DNA of 64,000 nt, taken from the NCBI RefSeq assembly GCF_947623445.1, contig NC_135244.1, forward strand, positions 18,042,860-18,106,859, written 5' to 3'. Source of the DNA: Clavelina lepadiformis. Its lineage: Eukaryota > Chordata > Ascidiacea > Aplousobranchia > Clavelinidae. This document shows, one piece after another, positions 48,466 through 60,689 of this stretch (position 1 is the first letter of the stretch; each line of letters opens with the position of its first letter). The notes under the pieces are model-generated. The model saw only the letters and a program-made list of their open reading frames with translations. It was not told the origin of the DNA and did not search any database. The translations under genes and the position numbers were made by a program.

Positions 48466-48950
48466 CTAGTTTCTAGACGTTTTGCAATAGAGCAAAAGAC
48501 AGCCGTACAGTAACCATAACTGGTTGGCTGTGCCTGTATCACAATAGTGTACGGCACACTCAGTTCCAGCCTGTGCTTGAGATAAGATACTGTAGTTCAT
48601 GAATGCTTGACTGGGTTGCGTATGACATCTTTTAAATTTGTAAGCGATATTGGTTGTTGCAAAGAATATCGACCCTAGTCGTAATTCCTTCGGGAAAACC
48701 AATATCTAGGCCGAAGGTACATTGAGGCAAATGAGTCACTTTACTCCATGAACTTTCTGGAATTCTGGCACAGATCGTTTTTAGTGCTAAAATACTTTTA
48801 AAAAAAAACAACATACTCGACCGGGGAAGTACTTGACAAATTTGCTTCGGTAAAACTTTAACCCTGGCTTCGGTCTTGAGTATAACGACCCTATACGTGA
48901 CAGAAGTTTGCAGGAGAGTTTTCACTAACGTAGACTCCAAATGATTTTAG
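48466..48950 (-). mobile_element. Possible BEL/Pao-like retroelement fossil (unit A copy)
   Basis: Minus-strand residues such as CARIPESSWSKVTHL and TTRVDILCNN recall the protease region of BEL/Pao-type LTR elements. It is short and broken, with no LTRs seen. Unit B has the same piece at about 57779-58210. Weak call: it could be chance. Confidence 0.25.
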
Positions 48951-51059
48951 GAGTTTAACAACGAAGACAGTAGCGTGAATGTTTTCTGTATTACCCCCAA
49001 AAGACCCCATATTTCAAACCGCCAGGTCTACATTTGCCGAAATTATTTAATATTGGCATGTGGAAGGCATTATAAAAACATTTGTTATTTTATGACGCAC
49101 GTTACGTTATAGGAAAGAACTTATACTTCTGCACGGTTTTACGAAGTACCATTTGGAAAATTTTGAGTCTGACTGGAATCGTGCATCGGATATGTCAGTC
49201 ACATGAGGTGGGTTTTAAACTTGTAATCATAATCGAAAGAATTATATCACGAAAAGAGATAAATTTGAATAGGCCTACGCGGCTTATCGAGGTCCCGACC
49301 ACGAATTATCACATTTTACTACCAGTTTTATTTGTGGAAGTTGACTATACGTTAGTTCACTGACAAAGCTTTGAAACCGCGGTTGACAGATATTTGAAAA
49401 TAGACATTAAATGCCCGATCTTTTGTGATTCATGACGTAACAAAACTCAAAGCCAAACCATTAGCACATATCCTGTCAGGAATAGGTTCAGCTCTTCCAA
49501 AGCGTTGCTATCTAGCACCATAAGTTGCAAGTAAAAAGAAGTACGAGCAAGACCTCAATCACATCGAGTAAACAAAAAAGACACGTCCGAGCGTCTGTTT
49601 GCGAGCTATCGACGTAATTTAGTGTCCATGCTCGTTGGAACGCTGGTTGGTTAGAAAAAAGCTGCCGTTAACGTTAGAACGAGATCACGTTACTTCAACG
49701 TTGATCTGTAAGGTCAGAAAGTTTACTATGCTATTAGCATTTCGCTGTACCAGTAATTTCAATGAGGCAAGCTGGCAATGGAAAAACGAGCAGATCTAAA
49801 TTTGTTTTCGCCTCAGAGATTCGTTTTATAGTGACTCAATAACGGATGTTTTTCATGAATGATCCCAATTTCCGTTTACTGTATAGCCTTATCGCGTGTC
49901 TCTTTTAGTCGTGTGTCGAATCACACTCAGCACATTTTTGAGTTATTTCTCGCCCGGTTGCTTTGTCTAAAACTAGCAAAGTCGCCCTGAACAAGGTGGA
50001 TATGCGTGCATAAACATGAGCAATGAAAGCATTCAAAACATACGCTTATTGTAAAAGTTTAATCGAAAATCATATACTAACTGCAGGATATAGTAATGCA
50101 TTTTCGAGTCATAATTACCGAAAAAGACAAAACAGACTACAGAACATGTTGTCTCCGTTACTTGAAAGTGCTAATGAATTAAAAGTTTTCTTCAGTGGAT
50201 TTTTTTGTGGTATTCCGAAACTAGCGAAGCCAATTGTTCAAAAACTGGTTTTGTCTCAGCAAAGTTAAAGCAATTTAAAAATGCTTTAACCTGACATTGC
50301 GCAGTGTACGGGGTGTTTTGGTGATGAAACTGTCAGGCATAGCGCCAATGGTATTCCATTACAAGAAACAGGACGATCAATAACTGCTTAGTATAGACCA
50401 CGCTATGCGTTGCGAGATATTATGCAGCTTGTGAACAATCCCTTTTATTATCGTCCATATTCGTTTTGATGAAATCTGTAATATAGCTGTAACATATAAT
50501 ATTTTATTTAGAATAGTAACTGGCTAACACTAACTAATCGGTAACCAGCGTTGGCCAGAGACGTAACAAGCGACTTCTGCCTACGTTGGTCAAGTGTAGC
50601 GCCAGCAGAGAGCAAAAAATGAATTAACCACACAGCCACACCAATATGCTGTCAGCAGTTCGGAAAACCAAATGCACTTATCAACACCCATGTTAAAATT
50701 TCAAAATTTTGCTAAATGGGTATTTTAATGCCAGAGTGTGAATTCATTATTGGTAGTAGAGGTCGACTTGCTTCTCATGCTCAACTTCCTTGTTTGTTAT
50801 ACAACGTTTAACATTAAAGACTTTACATGGGTGCGTTTCCTGTTTATTGAAACACGACAAATCACACTTGCATTTCTGTGTTAGGGTTCCATAAATATAC
50901 GATATGTAGCCCAAAGAAACGGGTTTGAATAATTTCAGAAGACGTCGTTTTGGTGTTTGGGTAAGTGCTTTTAAAATTCATATAGAAAAATATGAAAAAG
51001 TTTTATTACTGTCATATTGCTTTTCCTTTACTTGGTATAGTGTGTGGGAATTACACCAA
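48951..51059. other. Upstream region of GT31 gene 3
   Basis: No exon recognised. The identical-looking frame at 49082-49363 is shared with unit B only because the whole block is duplicated. An acceptor-like AATTTCAG at 50931-50938 lies about 120 bases before the gene 3 ATG and could be a 5'-UTR or spliced-leader acceptor. Confidence 0.3.
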
Positions 51060-53598
51060 ATGAATTACACCAAATGGAAAATGCGATTTCGACAGCTCAA
51101 ACATCACTGTTTGCGACCCAGAAGATTGTTACTAATTGCTGTGCTTTTTACGCTTGTTATACTTGTGGCATTAGCTTACAGGTGGGTTCAAAGACATATT
51201 TATGTTCTAGCATCACATCAGTTTATTTGCTTATCCTAACCATAAATACGAATATAATTATGTATATGCAAGAGTTGATTATTCAGTCAGCAAGAGATGA
51301 TTATTTTAAGACCACTTTTTTATATCAAGAACAGAATAATCTCATCGTTGGAATAATTTCAAAACGACTTGAATAATTCCATTAAAGAAATAAGTTCTGT
51401 ATCTCATCCATACTTAAAAACTCTGTTTTTTTTATTGTATTTGGTGAAGTTCTTATTCCAATGTTTTTCATTTTGTTCCGGTGTTGATCTTATTCCTTTG
51501 AAGAAAATAATATGGGATAAATAAAAATGTATTTCAGCAGATGCGTTTTCAGACATTTAATGTTTTTGATAGTTTTTGCTAAGCTTAGCTATATTGGACT
51601 TATTCTGATGGAAGCGATTTTTTGGCCTTTCCGCAGAAAATGGAATTCACGGGTTTTGTTATATTCTTGTACGGATAACATTTATGGAAAGAAAAATATT
51701 ATAGACAAATTATCAAACACAGAAGGCATTTACATGAAGGAAACGACCGACGAAAGGCCCCTCATTCAGTTTATTACCCACCCAAAAGCAGTGGAAGCAG
51801 CCCTCGTGGATGGAGTGTGTCAGCGAAATCCAGGTTTCACCAATTACCTTAGAATACCAAACCCAGCTCTTGATATTCTATGGTCCGATGAATAACCCGT
51901 ACAGCGACTTACATTGCGACTGGCATAAGACAATGTGTTAAAAGTTAATTTTTCTAACCATGCGATAACTGTTACTTTGCAAGTTGTAACGGTTAATTAG
52001 TCTTTCATTTACAGGGAAAATTCTTCTCAGCAACACTTTGTTTACGTGTTTGCAGGTGAAACAAAGTGGAATATCGTTTTTTTGGTCAAATCAGCCCAGA
52101 AAAATAGCGATCGGCGCGATTCCATTCGTAGCACCTGGGGTTCGATCAAAATATTTGATGACGTCATTTTCCAGGTTGTATTTATTCTCGGGAAGAGTGC
52201 GGATAACGCTGAAAACATGCGACTGAAGATCGAGGCTAGCAAATACGGAGATATTTTACTCTGTGATGTTGAAGATTCTTCCAAGTAAGAATTCTATTTT
52301 TTGAGGTTGCCCCATGAAGGCAAACATCTGAGCTAACTGTGCAAACATCACACATAAAGGCATGGTAGTGTGTAAGAGTATAAGCTATTGCGTGAAGTAT
52401 TTTTCTTTACACAGTCTCCATTTCCTTTGTATAACGGAGCACATGTTATTTGTTAAGGATAAACAATTAATTAATGTTTGCCGGCTGAGATACAGATATG
52501 GATGGAGAAAGTTAAAAAAAAGCGGAAAACAGATCAAAGTGGTTTAATAATTTATCAATCAGCCAGTTAAGCTTGTTACCCTTGTTTATCGGTTACAACA
52601 TATGGTCTTTAAACAAACTTTGCAGTTACCACTAATCTAATATCAAACGCATATTTTGTATAACCATAGATTTGTACCAGAGAAAGTGCTTGCAGGAATG
52701 CAATGGTCATCGAACTTTTTGCCCGAAAACTGGATTTACGCTTCCATTGATGACGATATTGTAATCAATCCGTCGAGTTTCGTGGACTATTTTGACCAGT
52801 TGATTGGAAAGTTCACCAATACCAAAGGAAAAGTGTGTTTCGATGATCTTCCAATGGCTTGCGTGTATAACTACCAGTCTGCGGATCCTCCATCACGAAA
52901 CGAAAACTCAAAGTGGTACATGCCGCCTGAAAAGTTTCCTGGATATTATTGGCCGGTTTATTGTCGCGGTGGAATGTACACTACAAGTAGCAAAATGGTC
53001 AAAGACTTGTTCGAAAAATCGAGAAGGACTGCTCATCTTTATCTCGATGACGTATGGATCACTGGATTTATGCGTCGAAAGTTGAACATGGGTGACTACA
53101 ATATCGTGGTAAGTTTAGCAAACATTTTATTCATTATGGTATTGCTACTTTTAATGCAGATTTCATCACCAAAACTCCCGTATTTATTTAAACTCTGTTG
53201 CAAGAGAGAGAGTAGAGTAAGACAGTGATCTAGCACATGTCGTCATAACTTACCTATTCACTTGTGCCATGGTAGTTTCTCGCTTTTCACAGCTCTTGTG
53301 TTTAAAAGGAAGCCTAAAGACTATATAATTTCAAGAGCTCGTTATCCATTTTTGTTGTTCAAGTTGGATTTTAGTTTTTCTGATATTTTAGTTTCAACAC
53401 ATATATTTATAACAGGCTCCTCCAATGTCTGTAATGGCAGAGGAAGAAACGTACAAAGATCATAATATAGAAGACTTACTAGTGAAGCATTTATGGGGCA
53501 ACGTGGAAAACATAGAGGTCCACGTGCCAAGCAAACTTCGGGATGTCTGGAACGCATTTGAACCTAAAATCAAAGATAAAATGCAATGTACTACGTAG
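51060..53598 (+). CDS. GT31 gene 3: beta-1,3-galactosyltransferase-like, 422 aa
   Basis: Golgi type II glycosyltransferase of family GT31. Exons 51060-51181, 51538-51833, 52056-52284, 52670-53108, 53416-53598 give 423 codons. The ATG at 51060 is the first in frame before the anchor: tail MNYTKWKMRFRQLKHHCLRP, anchor RRLLLIAVLFTLVILVALAY. The stem exon has a second hydrophobic patch (LMFLIVFAKLSYIGLILM), then TEGIYMKETTDERPL. Its acceptor is a NAGNAG (TTTCAGCAG, 51532-51540), so one residue may vary. Its donor at 51833 is the in-phase choice but not certain. Catalytic motifs: RRDSIRSTW, FILGKS, YGDILLCDVEDSSK, ASIDDDIVIN (DDD about residues 243-245), YCRGGMYTTSSKMV, LDDVWITG. It reads PGYYWP where the other three have PGDYWP or PGDFWP. 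Confidence 0.9.
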
Positions 53599-55741
53599 CA
53601 TTTAATTTTTCGGCTTTTAATTATATTTCAGCAAACAATGTTTCTTCGCTTTGTTGTTCGGTTATGAGCAACTATTTTCAAGTTTCCAAATATATTATTT
53701 TGAATTTCAAAATACAAAGATTAACTTGCATTGAGTTTTAGCAGTGTTGTTCAGCGTGAAATTTGTCATATATTTCATTGTTTCACAAATGTTTCAAAGT
53801 TATTGCAGTGGTGAAAGTAAGCCGCAACGGTTCGAAACACCGTTTCGGGAAATGAATTATTGCCGGTACGGCGTACCGGTAAGAGTCAACGCCAATGTGT
53901 CGCATGTACTAAAAAAATTGCTTAGCAAAATTAGCCTATACAGTTAACAGTTGCATGAAATAAGTTACAGTAACACGAAAACTTGTGTTGGTACAAGCCT
54001 AAGATTGGTTTGACATGTTTTGGTGAATGAGTTTTCAACCCGGGGGCCGTTAGCGTTTTTTCTGGGGATCTCCAGACTTTTGTGACTTTGTTGATTTTTC
54101 TTAGAAAGTTTTTAATTTTCTTTCATTTTAACTAAGATGATTTTAATTCATAACTGCCTTCAATTCATTATAGAAAACGCGACGTTTAGGTGATAGTTAT
54201 TTGACAACAAAGGTAATTGTTGTTGTTTTGTCTTATAAACTGCTTTAACGGGAATTGACAAACGGTTTTAAATTTTGCTTCGCTTGCATGGGATAGATAA
54301 CTGGTAAGCATCAGTGAAGTAAGGTTTTTAACGGTTAAAGTGTTTTAACTTCAGAAGTTTGCAGAGTATTGTTACGTGCCTAACATTCATTGATGGCTAG
54401 AAGTTAGAACAAGTTATATTACCATTAAAGTAAACAATGCTTCACGACGTTATGGCGGAAAAGCGAAGTTATTATAACAAACGTCAAAAAGTAATTCTTT
54501 GTCGAAGACTTTGTTTGTTACATTTGGCGTAACGTTACGTAATGGTTTAAAATGCATAAAATTTGGCTTTTTTTTAAAAAAAATTAACTGCCCGAGATTT
54601 TTTGTGCATTGCTTCTCAGTTTTTTGCTGCCAAATTTTGCTCTATCGACCCCAAGATCTCACTCATTTCATTTCTCTGTTGCTATTGAGCGCCTAATACC
54701 TCAGAGGTTTGCCAGCGTAGAACTAAACTTTTTCTTCGTCTTGGCATGATGTTTTTATTCACGTTATCGTTTAAGTATTAAGCTGTATGAAAGTAATCTC
54801 AAAGCAAGAGGGACTATTTTACGCGAGGTTCGATTTCCACAACTTTCCCCTATTCTAAATACAGTTCATACAGCTAATTAACATTAACCACTGAATGACA
54901 TCTGTTCCGAAAAACTTCTAACAGTTAACAATAATACTTGTATGCAACGTTTGATTTGAGCACGTATACAAAACGGGGTGGGCCCTTTTGGAGGTGGGGG
55001 GAGGAGGGGGGGGGGGGAGGCGAGGCCGCATTAGAAAATCGTTTTATACGATGTTTCAAAATTGCACACCATAAAATACCGCCGTTACTTTACGTTAAGA
55101 TATAAGAATATATTTTATTTTAAGGCTTTTAAAGCGGTTTTTAAGTTGTAAAAACCTGAAACATTTGTGCTCCGCCTATCTTGTGGGGGGAGTGGACAAA
55201 TGTGGGAATTTTTGAACCAGATTTAAAAAGCTTTTGGCTTTTTTCTCAGTTCAATTCCACATAAGCCACTGAAGATGGGGCACCATATATTTTAGGCTTC
55301 TTGTATTTTGCGCCCAAAACCAATAATAGATACTGCAATAGATGCTAATTTCTGCAAGAACTCGTCACGATCATTCCCCACTAAGACTCAAAGCTGCACG
55401 TCATAACTCATCAGCATAACAATTAGTAGGACACCTGGTGTTTTGGGCAAATATTACAATTGGTTTGGGTGTACAAAAATTAATAAAACAAGCCAAGACC
55501 GACTCTTGTTTCACAAAAACTTTTTCGGAAATATTTTTCTCGCGCTGACTACTGTCTATTATAAAAGCGGTACAACCAAAAACATGACCAGAAAGATTAT
55601 TCAAACGTTCACTTAAGGCGCTGCGTGAATATTTTGTGATCTATTTATCAGAAGCAGCAAAGAAACCGAGCATCACAAACCCGAAATAGGATCTGTTGTC
55701 AACTATGAATGAAGAGTTCAATACCATTGACAATAGGCCTA
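53599..55741. other. Spacer after GT31 gene 3
   Basis: The left part, to 54358, is shared with unit B; the rest is unique. No gene was recognised. It includes a long G tract (54974-55024). Confidence 0.3.
54974..55024 (+). repeat. G-rich tract, quadruplex potential
   Basis: Several runs of 4 or more G, including one of 12, on the plus strand. It has enough G runs to fold into a G-quadruplex and is a likely assembly or length-variation trouble spot. Confidence 0.7.
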
Positions 55742-56534
55742 CCATATTTTCAGCACCCAAAAAGAGGACATTTTTTTGCCGGCAAGTAAAACGAAAGTAG
55801 AATTGTTACGTTTGAGTTTGATGATGTTTTACATTTCCTTGGTAGTTGCAGGCAAAAGTTACAAAGCAAAGCAAAAGTTACAAAAACAGACACAAAAACA
55901 ACAAATCAAATCTATTTTTCAGATTCAGCCCATGAATACTTTGCGGTTCCCTTAACTTTTGCCAATAAGGAATGATCATTTTTAACGAGATCGTGAAATT
56001 GTTTACACGAAATATCATGGAAATTATATACAACCGTCAAGATGCTCAAAACTGATCCAACTAATAGGCTGTCTCTTTCTTTGCACCATTGTGGCTGCAT
56101 CAAAGAAAAAATGCGTTCAACATATGCATTATGGGCCATAATGCTAAAGTAAAATTGCGCGATTTTTAACAGTTCACGTCAAAACCATGAACTTGTCGAG
56201 ACTACTAGCAGTACTTTCGTTACGGTCTGTTAAGTTCGAAGTTGCGCCAGAAAAAGTGCGACAGATCCTCCCATGTAAAAAGGCCCAGATGTTACAGAGA
56301 ACGTCAAACAATGTTTGCAATAAAAATCAAGAAAGTAGGGCTGGTAGGGCAATTTGTTGGAAAACCTTTTTTAAACCAGCAATTCAGCATGTTTCATATG
56401 GCTACAGTAATTTTACAATTACAGTAATTAAAAAAGCGAAAAAAGAGGACATTTAGGCATTTTTGAGCGTCCTCGGAGGACCATTCACTTTTCTTGAGAA
56501 AAGAGGACAAATCCTCCTAAAAGAGGACACATGG
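55742..56534 (-). mobile_element. hAT-like element remnant, 793 bp
   Basis: Flanked by 8-bp copies of the palindrome TAGGCCTA (55734-55741, 56535-56542). Its ends, CCATATTTTC... and ...ACACATGG, both lead into AAAGAGGACA-type subterminal repeats in inverted order. It contains the C-terminal part of a hAT transposase on the minus strand (55912-56139). It abuts the unit B LTR tract. Confidence 0.7.
55912..56139 (-). pseudogene. hAT transposase C-terminal fragment
   Basis: Reads MAHNAYVERIFSLMQPQW, then NFHDISCKQFHDLVKNDHSL and KGTAKYSW. The NAYVERIFSLM segment is the hAT dimerisation motif (S/N-A-x-x-E-R-x-F-S), and the spacing of the following helices fits that family. There is no zinc finger or catalytic core here, so this is a remnant inside a shortened element. 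Confidence 0.7.
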
Positions 56535-56554
56535 TAGGCCTATATAAGGGGAGA

Positions 56555-56909
56555 TGTGATAATGTTCGAATGAAATTGTTATTATATTCATGAAATTGTT
56601 GACCAATGAAACTGTTAGTTCATTCATATTATTTTATGTGATTTCCTTCTTTCCTAACTGGCACACCACCTAATGGGAAAACTTTATGCTTAACTTTAAT
56701 TTCCGTTAATTACTATACCCTTAAAGTTTGAGTTGTACCGGAGTCATTCGGATTACCTTACGGGGTCATTCGATTGTACTAGCCATTGTGCGTGCACGTT
56801 CTGTGTGAGCGGATGTTGAATCGCATCAATCTATTACACTTGTATTAAAACCAAATGTAGACTTAATCAACTCTTCTTCAACAAACCACAGCGTAATCAA
56901 ATATCATTA
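56555..56909 (+). mobile_element. LTR copy of the Ty3/Gypsy-like fossil (unit B)
   Basis: Starts TGTGATAATG after an AAGGGGAGA purine tract, like the LTR at 45664, but internal element sequence is absent upstream. The 3' edge is uncertain. Broken remnant, carried along with the segmental duplication. Confidence 0.6.
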
Positions 56910-57778
56910 GGGTGTGAGATTGGAAATTGCGGGCAGCGTAACAGACCTCGGTGGGAGTTGTGGGTAAAGGAGTAAACCGTGTATGTGTGTAGAAAACTTA
57001 CTGACAATAAAAAGCAGTCACAAGTGGCATATCGATGAATTACTAATACTACATAAACACGCAGTCACACATTATGGCTACAACAATACGGGTGGAATAC
57101 ATCCTAATATAAATCTAAAAACACATCGTGGAATATACATCTAACTATACAGCTAAATACATATCAATGTGCAGTGCTACATTAACACGCCTGTCAGCAT
57201 GGTTAATGTACAAAGAATCACCAAACGTGAAGTTTGGTTACACTCCCCCCATCGCACATTCTTTCCGTCCCGGAGAGTTACAGACAAGTAAATGACTATC
57301 GTTCGTAGCTTGAAACGGTTGAATACAACTGTGCTGAAAGACAAATAAATAAAACTCGTTCCCCATACACAGGCTAACGTCTCTTGTTGTAAAAATATTG
57401 TCCCCGTTGTGTGGTAAAAAGTAAGCCAACGCTGTAACGACAGTTGTTCAAAAGAATCGCAATAATTTGAGATTTATAATAATAAAAGCTAAAAGACTAC
57501 AAAAAAACTGGAAACAAACTACAAGAAACTGGAAATTTCACAGGAAAGCATTTCGTGGCTTTACATCCGTGATTCGCATTTCCAGTTAAACGTTATATAC
57601 ACCGACTTAATTAAGTTGGTTAAAACAGTACCATATCCCCCCAGTCTGTACTGCATTGCATTTCTCTGTAATGCTGGTGCTGGACCGCCATGTCGCACTT
57701 CTTGCTCGGGCGCGTGACTTGTTCCATTTGCTGGGCTGATAGCATTACATTGGCATGGCAAGGGGAAATATCTAGTTT

Positions 57779-58210
57779 CTAGAGTCTAGACGTTTTGCAA
57801 TAGAGCAACAGACAGCCGTACAGTAACCATAACTCGTTGGCTGTGCCTGTATCACAATAGTGTATGGCACACACAGTTGCAACCTGTGCTTGAGATAAGA
57901 TACTGTAGTTCATGAATGCTTGACTGGGTTGCGTATGACATCTTTTAAATTTGTAAGCAATATTGGTTGTTGCAAAGAATATCGACCCTAGTCGTAATTC
58001 CTTCGGGAAAACCAATATCTAGGCCGAAGGTACATTGAGGCAAATGAGTCACTTTACTCCATGAACTTTCTGGAATTCTGGCACAGATCTTTTTTAGTGC
58101 TAAAATACTTTTAACAACATACTCGACCGGGGAAGTACTTGACAAATTTGCTTCGGTAAAACTTTAACCTTGGCTTCGGTCTTGAGTATAACGACCCTAA
58201 ACGTGACAGA
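57779..58210 (-). mobile_element. Possible BEL/Pao-like retroelement fossil (unit B copy)
   Basis: Duplicate of the weak call at 48466-48950. Short and broken. Confidence 0.25.
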
Positions 58211-60689
58211 AGTTTGCAGGAGAGTTTTCACTAACGTAGACTCCAAATGATTTTAGGAGTTTAACAACGAAGACAGTAGCGTGAATGTTTTCTGTATTAT
58301 CCGCAAAAGACCCCATATTTCAAACCGCCAGGTCTACATTTGCCGAAATTATTTAATATTGGTATGTGGAAGGCATTATAAAAACATTTGTTATTTTATG
58401 ACGCACGTTACGTTATAGGAAAGAACTTATACTTCTGCACGGTTTTACGAAGTACCATTTGGAAAATTTTGAGTCTGACTGGAATCGTGCATCGGATATG
58501 TCAGTCACATGAGGTGGGTTTTAAACTTGTAATCATAATCGAAAGAATTATATCACGAAAAGAGATAAATTTGAATAGGCCTACGCGGCTTATCGAGGTC
58601 CCGACCACGAATTATCACATTTTACTACCAGTTTTATTTGTGGAAGTTGACTATACGTTAGTTCACTGACAAAGCTTTGAAACCGCGGTTGACAGATATT
58701 TGAAAATAGACATTAAAAGCCCGATCTTTTGTGATTCATGACGTAACAAAACTCAAAGCCAAACCATTAGCAAATATCCTGTCAGGAATAGGTTCGGCAC
58801 TTCGAAAGCGTTGCTTTCTAGCACCATAAGTTGCAAGTAAAAAGAAGTACGAGCAAGACCTCAATCACATTGAGTAAACAAAAAAGACACGTCAGAGCGT
58901 ATGTTTGCGAGCTATCGATGTAAGTCAGTGTCCATGTTCGTTGTAACGCTGGTTGGTTAGAAAAAAGCTGCCGTTAACACTAGAACGAGATCACGCTACT
59001 TCAACGTTTATCTGTAAGGCCAGAAAGTTAACTATGCTATTAGCATTTCGCTGTACCAGTAATTTCAATAAGGCAAGCTGGCAACGGAAAAACGAGCAGA
59101 TCTAAATTTGTTTTCGTTTAAGAGATTTGTTCAATAGTGACTCAATAACGGATGTTTTTCATGAATGATCCCAATTTCCGTTTACTGTATAGCCTTATCG
59201 CGTGTCTCTTTCAGTCGCGTGTCGAATCACACTCAGCACATTTTTGAGTTATTTCTCGCCCGGTTGCTTTGTCTAAAACTAGCAAAGTCACCCTGAACAA
59301 GGTGGATATGCGTGCATAAACATGAGCAATGAAAGCATTCAAAACATACGCTTAGTTGACCGATGCAAGGTTGCAATAAGTACTGGCAAAATTGGAAATA
59401 CTACTGTTGGTATGTACTGACTGTTAACCACAATCCCATGGAGATAAGCCATTTTAAGCGTAGTACAGCCTGAGCAGATTAAGTTAATTTTACGTGTTGA
59501 AGGCATTCATTTGGTTGACAGCATGATTTGTGAAAAGTAATTCCACAGGGTTCTGTCTATGTGCATCGATCGTACAATGAATTTTTTATGCTGGTTATCG
59601 ATCACCAAGTCATGGGTTGTAAAGATTCACTTATCCAGCATAACATATTTCGTAGTCTATCTGAGTAGGTGTTGGCTTATTGTAAAAGTTTAATCGAAAA
59701 TCATATACCAACTGCAGGATATAGTAATGCATTTTCGAGTCATAATTACCAAAAAAGGCAAAACAGACTACAGAACATGTTGTCTCCGTTACTTGAAAGT
59801 GCTAATGAATTAAAAGTTTTCTTCAGTGGATTTTTTGTGGTATTCCGAAACTAGCGAAGCCAATTGTTCAAAAGCTGGTTTTGTCTCAGCAAAGTTAAAG
59901 CAATTTAAAAATGCTTTAACCTGACATTGCGCAGTGTACGGGGTGTTTTGGTGATGAAACTGTCAGGCATAGCGCCAATGGTATTCCATTACAAGAAACA
60001 GGACGATCGATAACTGCTTAGTATAGACCACGCTATGCGTTGCGAGATATTATGCAGCTTGTGAACAATCCCTTTTATTATCGTCCATATTCTTTTTGAT
60101 GAAATCTGTAATATAGCTGTAACATATAATATTTTATTTAGAATAGTAACTGGCTAACACTAACTAATCGGTAACCAGCGTTGGCCAGAGACGTAACAAG
60201 CGACTTCTGCCTACGTTGGTCAAGTGTAGCGCCAGCAGAGAGCAAAAAATGAATTAACCACACAGCCACACCAATATGCTGTCAGCAGTTCGGAAAACCA
60301 AATGCACTTATCAACACCCATGTTAAAATTTCAAAATTTTGCTAAATGGGTATTTTAATGCCAGAGTGTGAATTCATTATTGGTAGTAGAGGTCGACTTG
60401 CTTCTCATGCTCAACTTCCTTGTTTGTTATACAACGTTTAACATTAAAGACTTTACATGGGTGCGTTTCCTGTTTATTGAAACACGACAAATCACACTTG
60501 CATTTCTGTGTTAGGGTTCCATAAATATACGATATGTAGCCCAAAGAAACGGGTTTGAATAATTTCAGAAGACGTCGTTTTGGTGTTTGGGTAAGTGCTT
60601 TTAAAATTCATATAGAAAAATATGAAAAAGTTTTATTACTGTCATATTGCTTTTCCTTTACTTGGTATAGTGTGTGGGAATTACACCAA
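58211..60689. other. Upstream region of GT31 gene 4
   Basis: Same content as 48951-51059 apart from the B-specific insert. An acceptor-like AATTTCAG lies about 120 bases before the ATG. No gene was recognised. Confidence 0.3.
59354..59680. repeat. Unit-B-specific segment flanked by GCTTA repeats
   Basis: Unit A reads straight through ACGCTTATTGTAAAAG (50041-50056). Unit B has about 330 extra bases between ACGCTTA and GGCTTATTGT. No inverted ends were seen, so either an insertion with a 5-bp target duplication, or a deletion in A at a 5-bp microhomology, would explain it. Confidence 0.6.

Larger units (their letters stand above)
45652..54358. repeat. Segmental duplication, unit A (contains GT31 gene 3)
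   Basis: Matches unit B (56543-64000) in the same order and orientation from the LTR purine tract to beyond the B side of the window. Matching blocks: 45652-46365, about 47590-47760, and 48200-54358. The B partners are 56543-57235, about 57305-57490, and 57510-64000. Coding and intron sequence differ by only a few percent by eye. A-specific DNA of about 1.2 kb lies at 46365-47590. Confidence 0.92.

Noticed and set aside
49082-49363. A 93-codon frame identical in both duplicated units (also 58388-58669)
   Set aside because: The identity is explained by the recent segmental duplication. Surrounding non-coding DNA is equally conserved, and the peptide has no recognisable domain.
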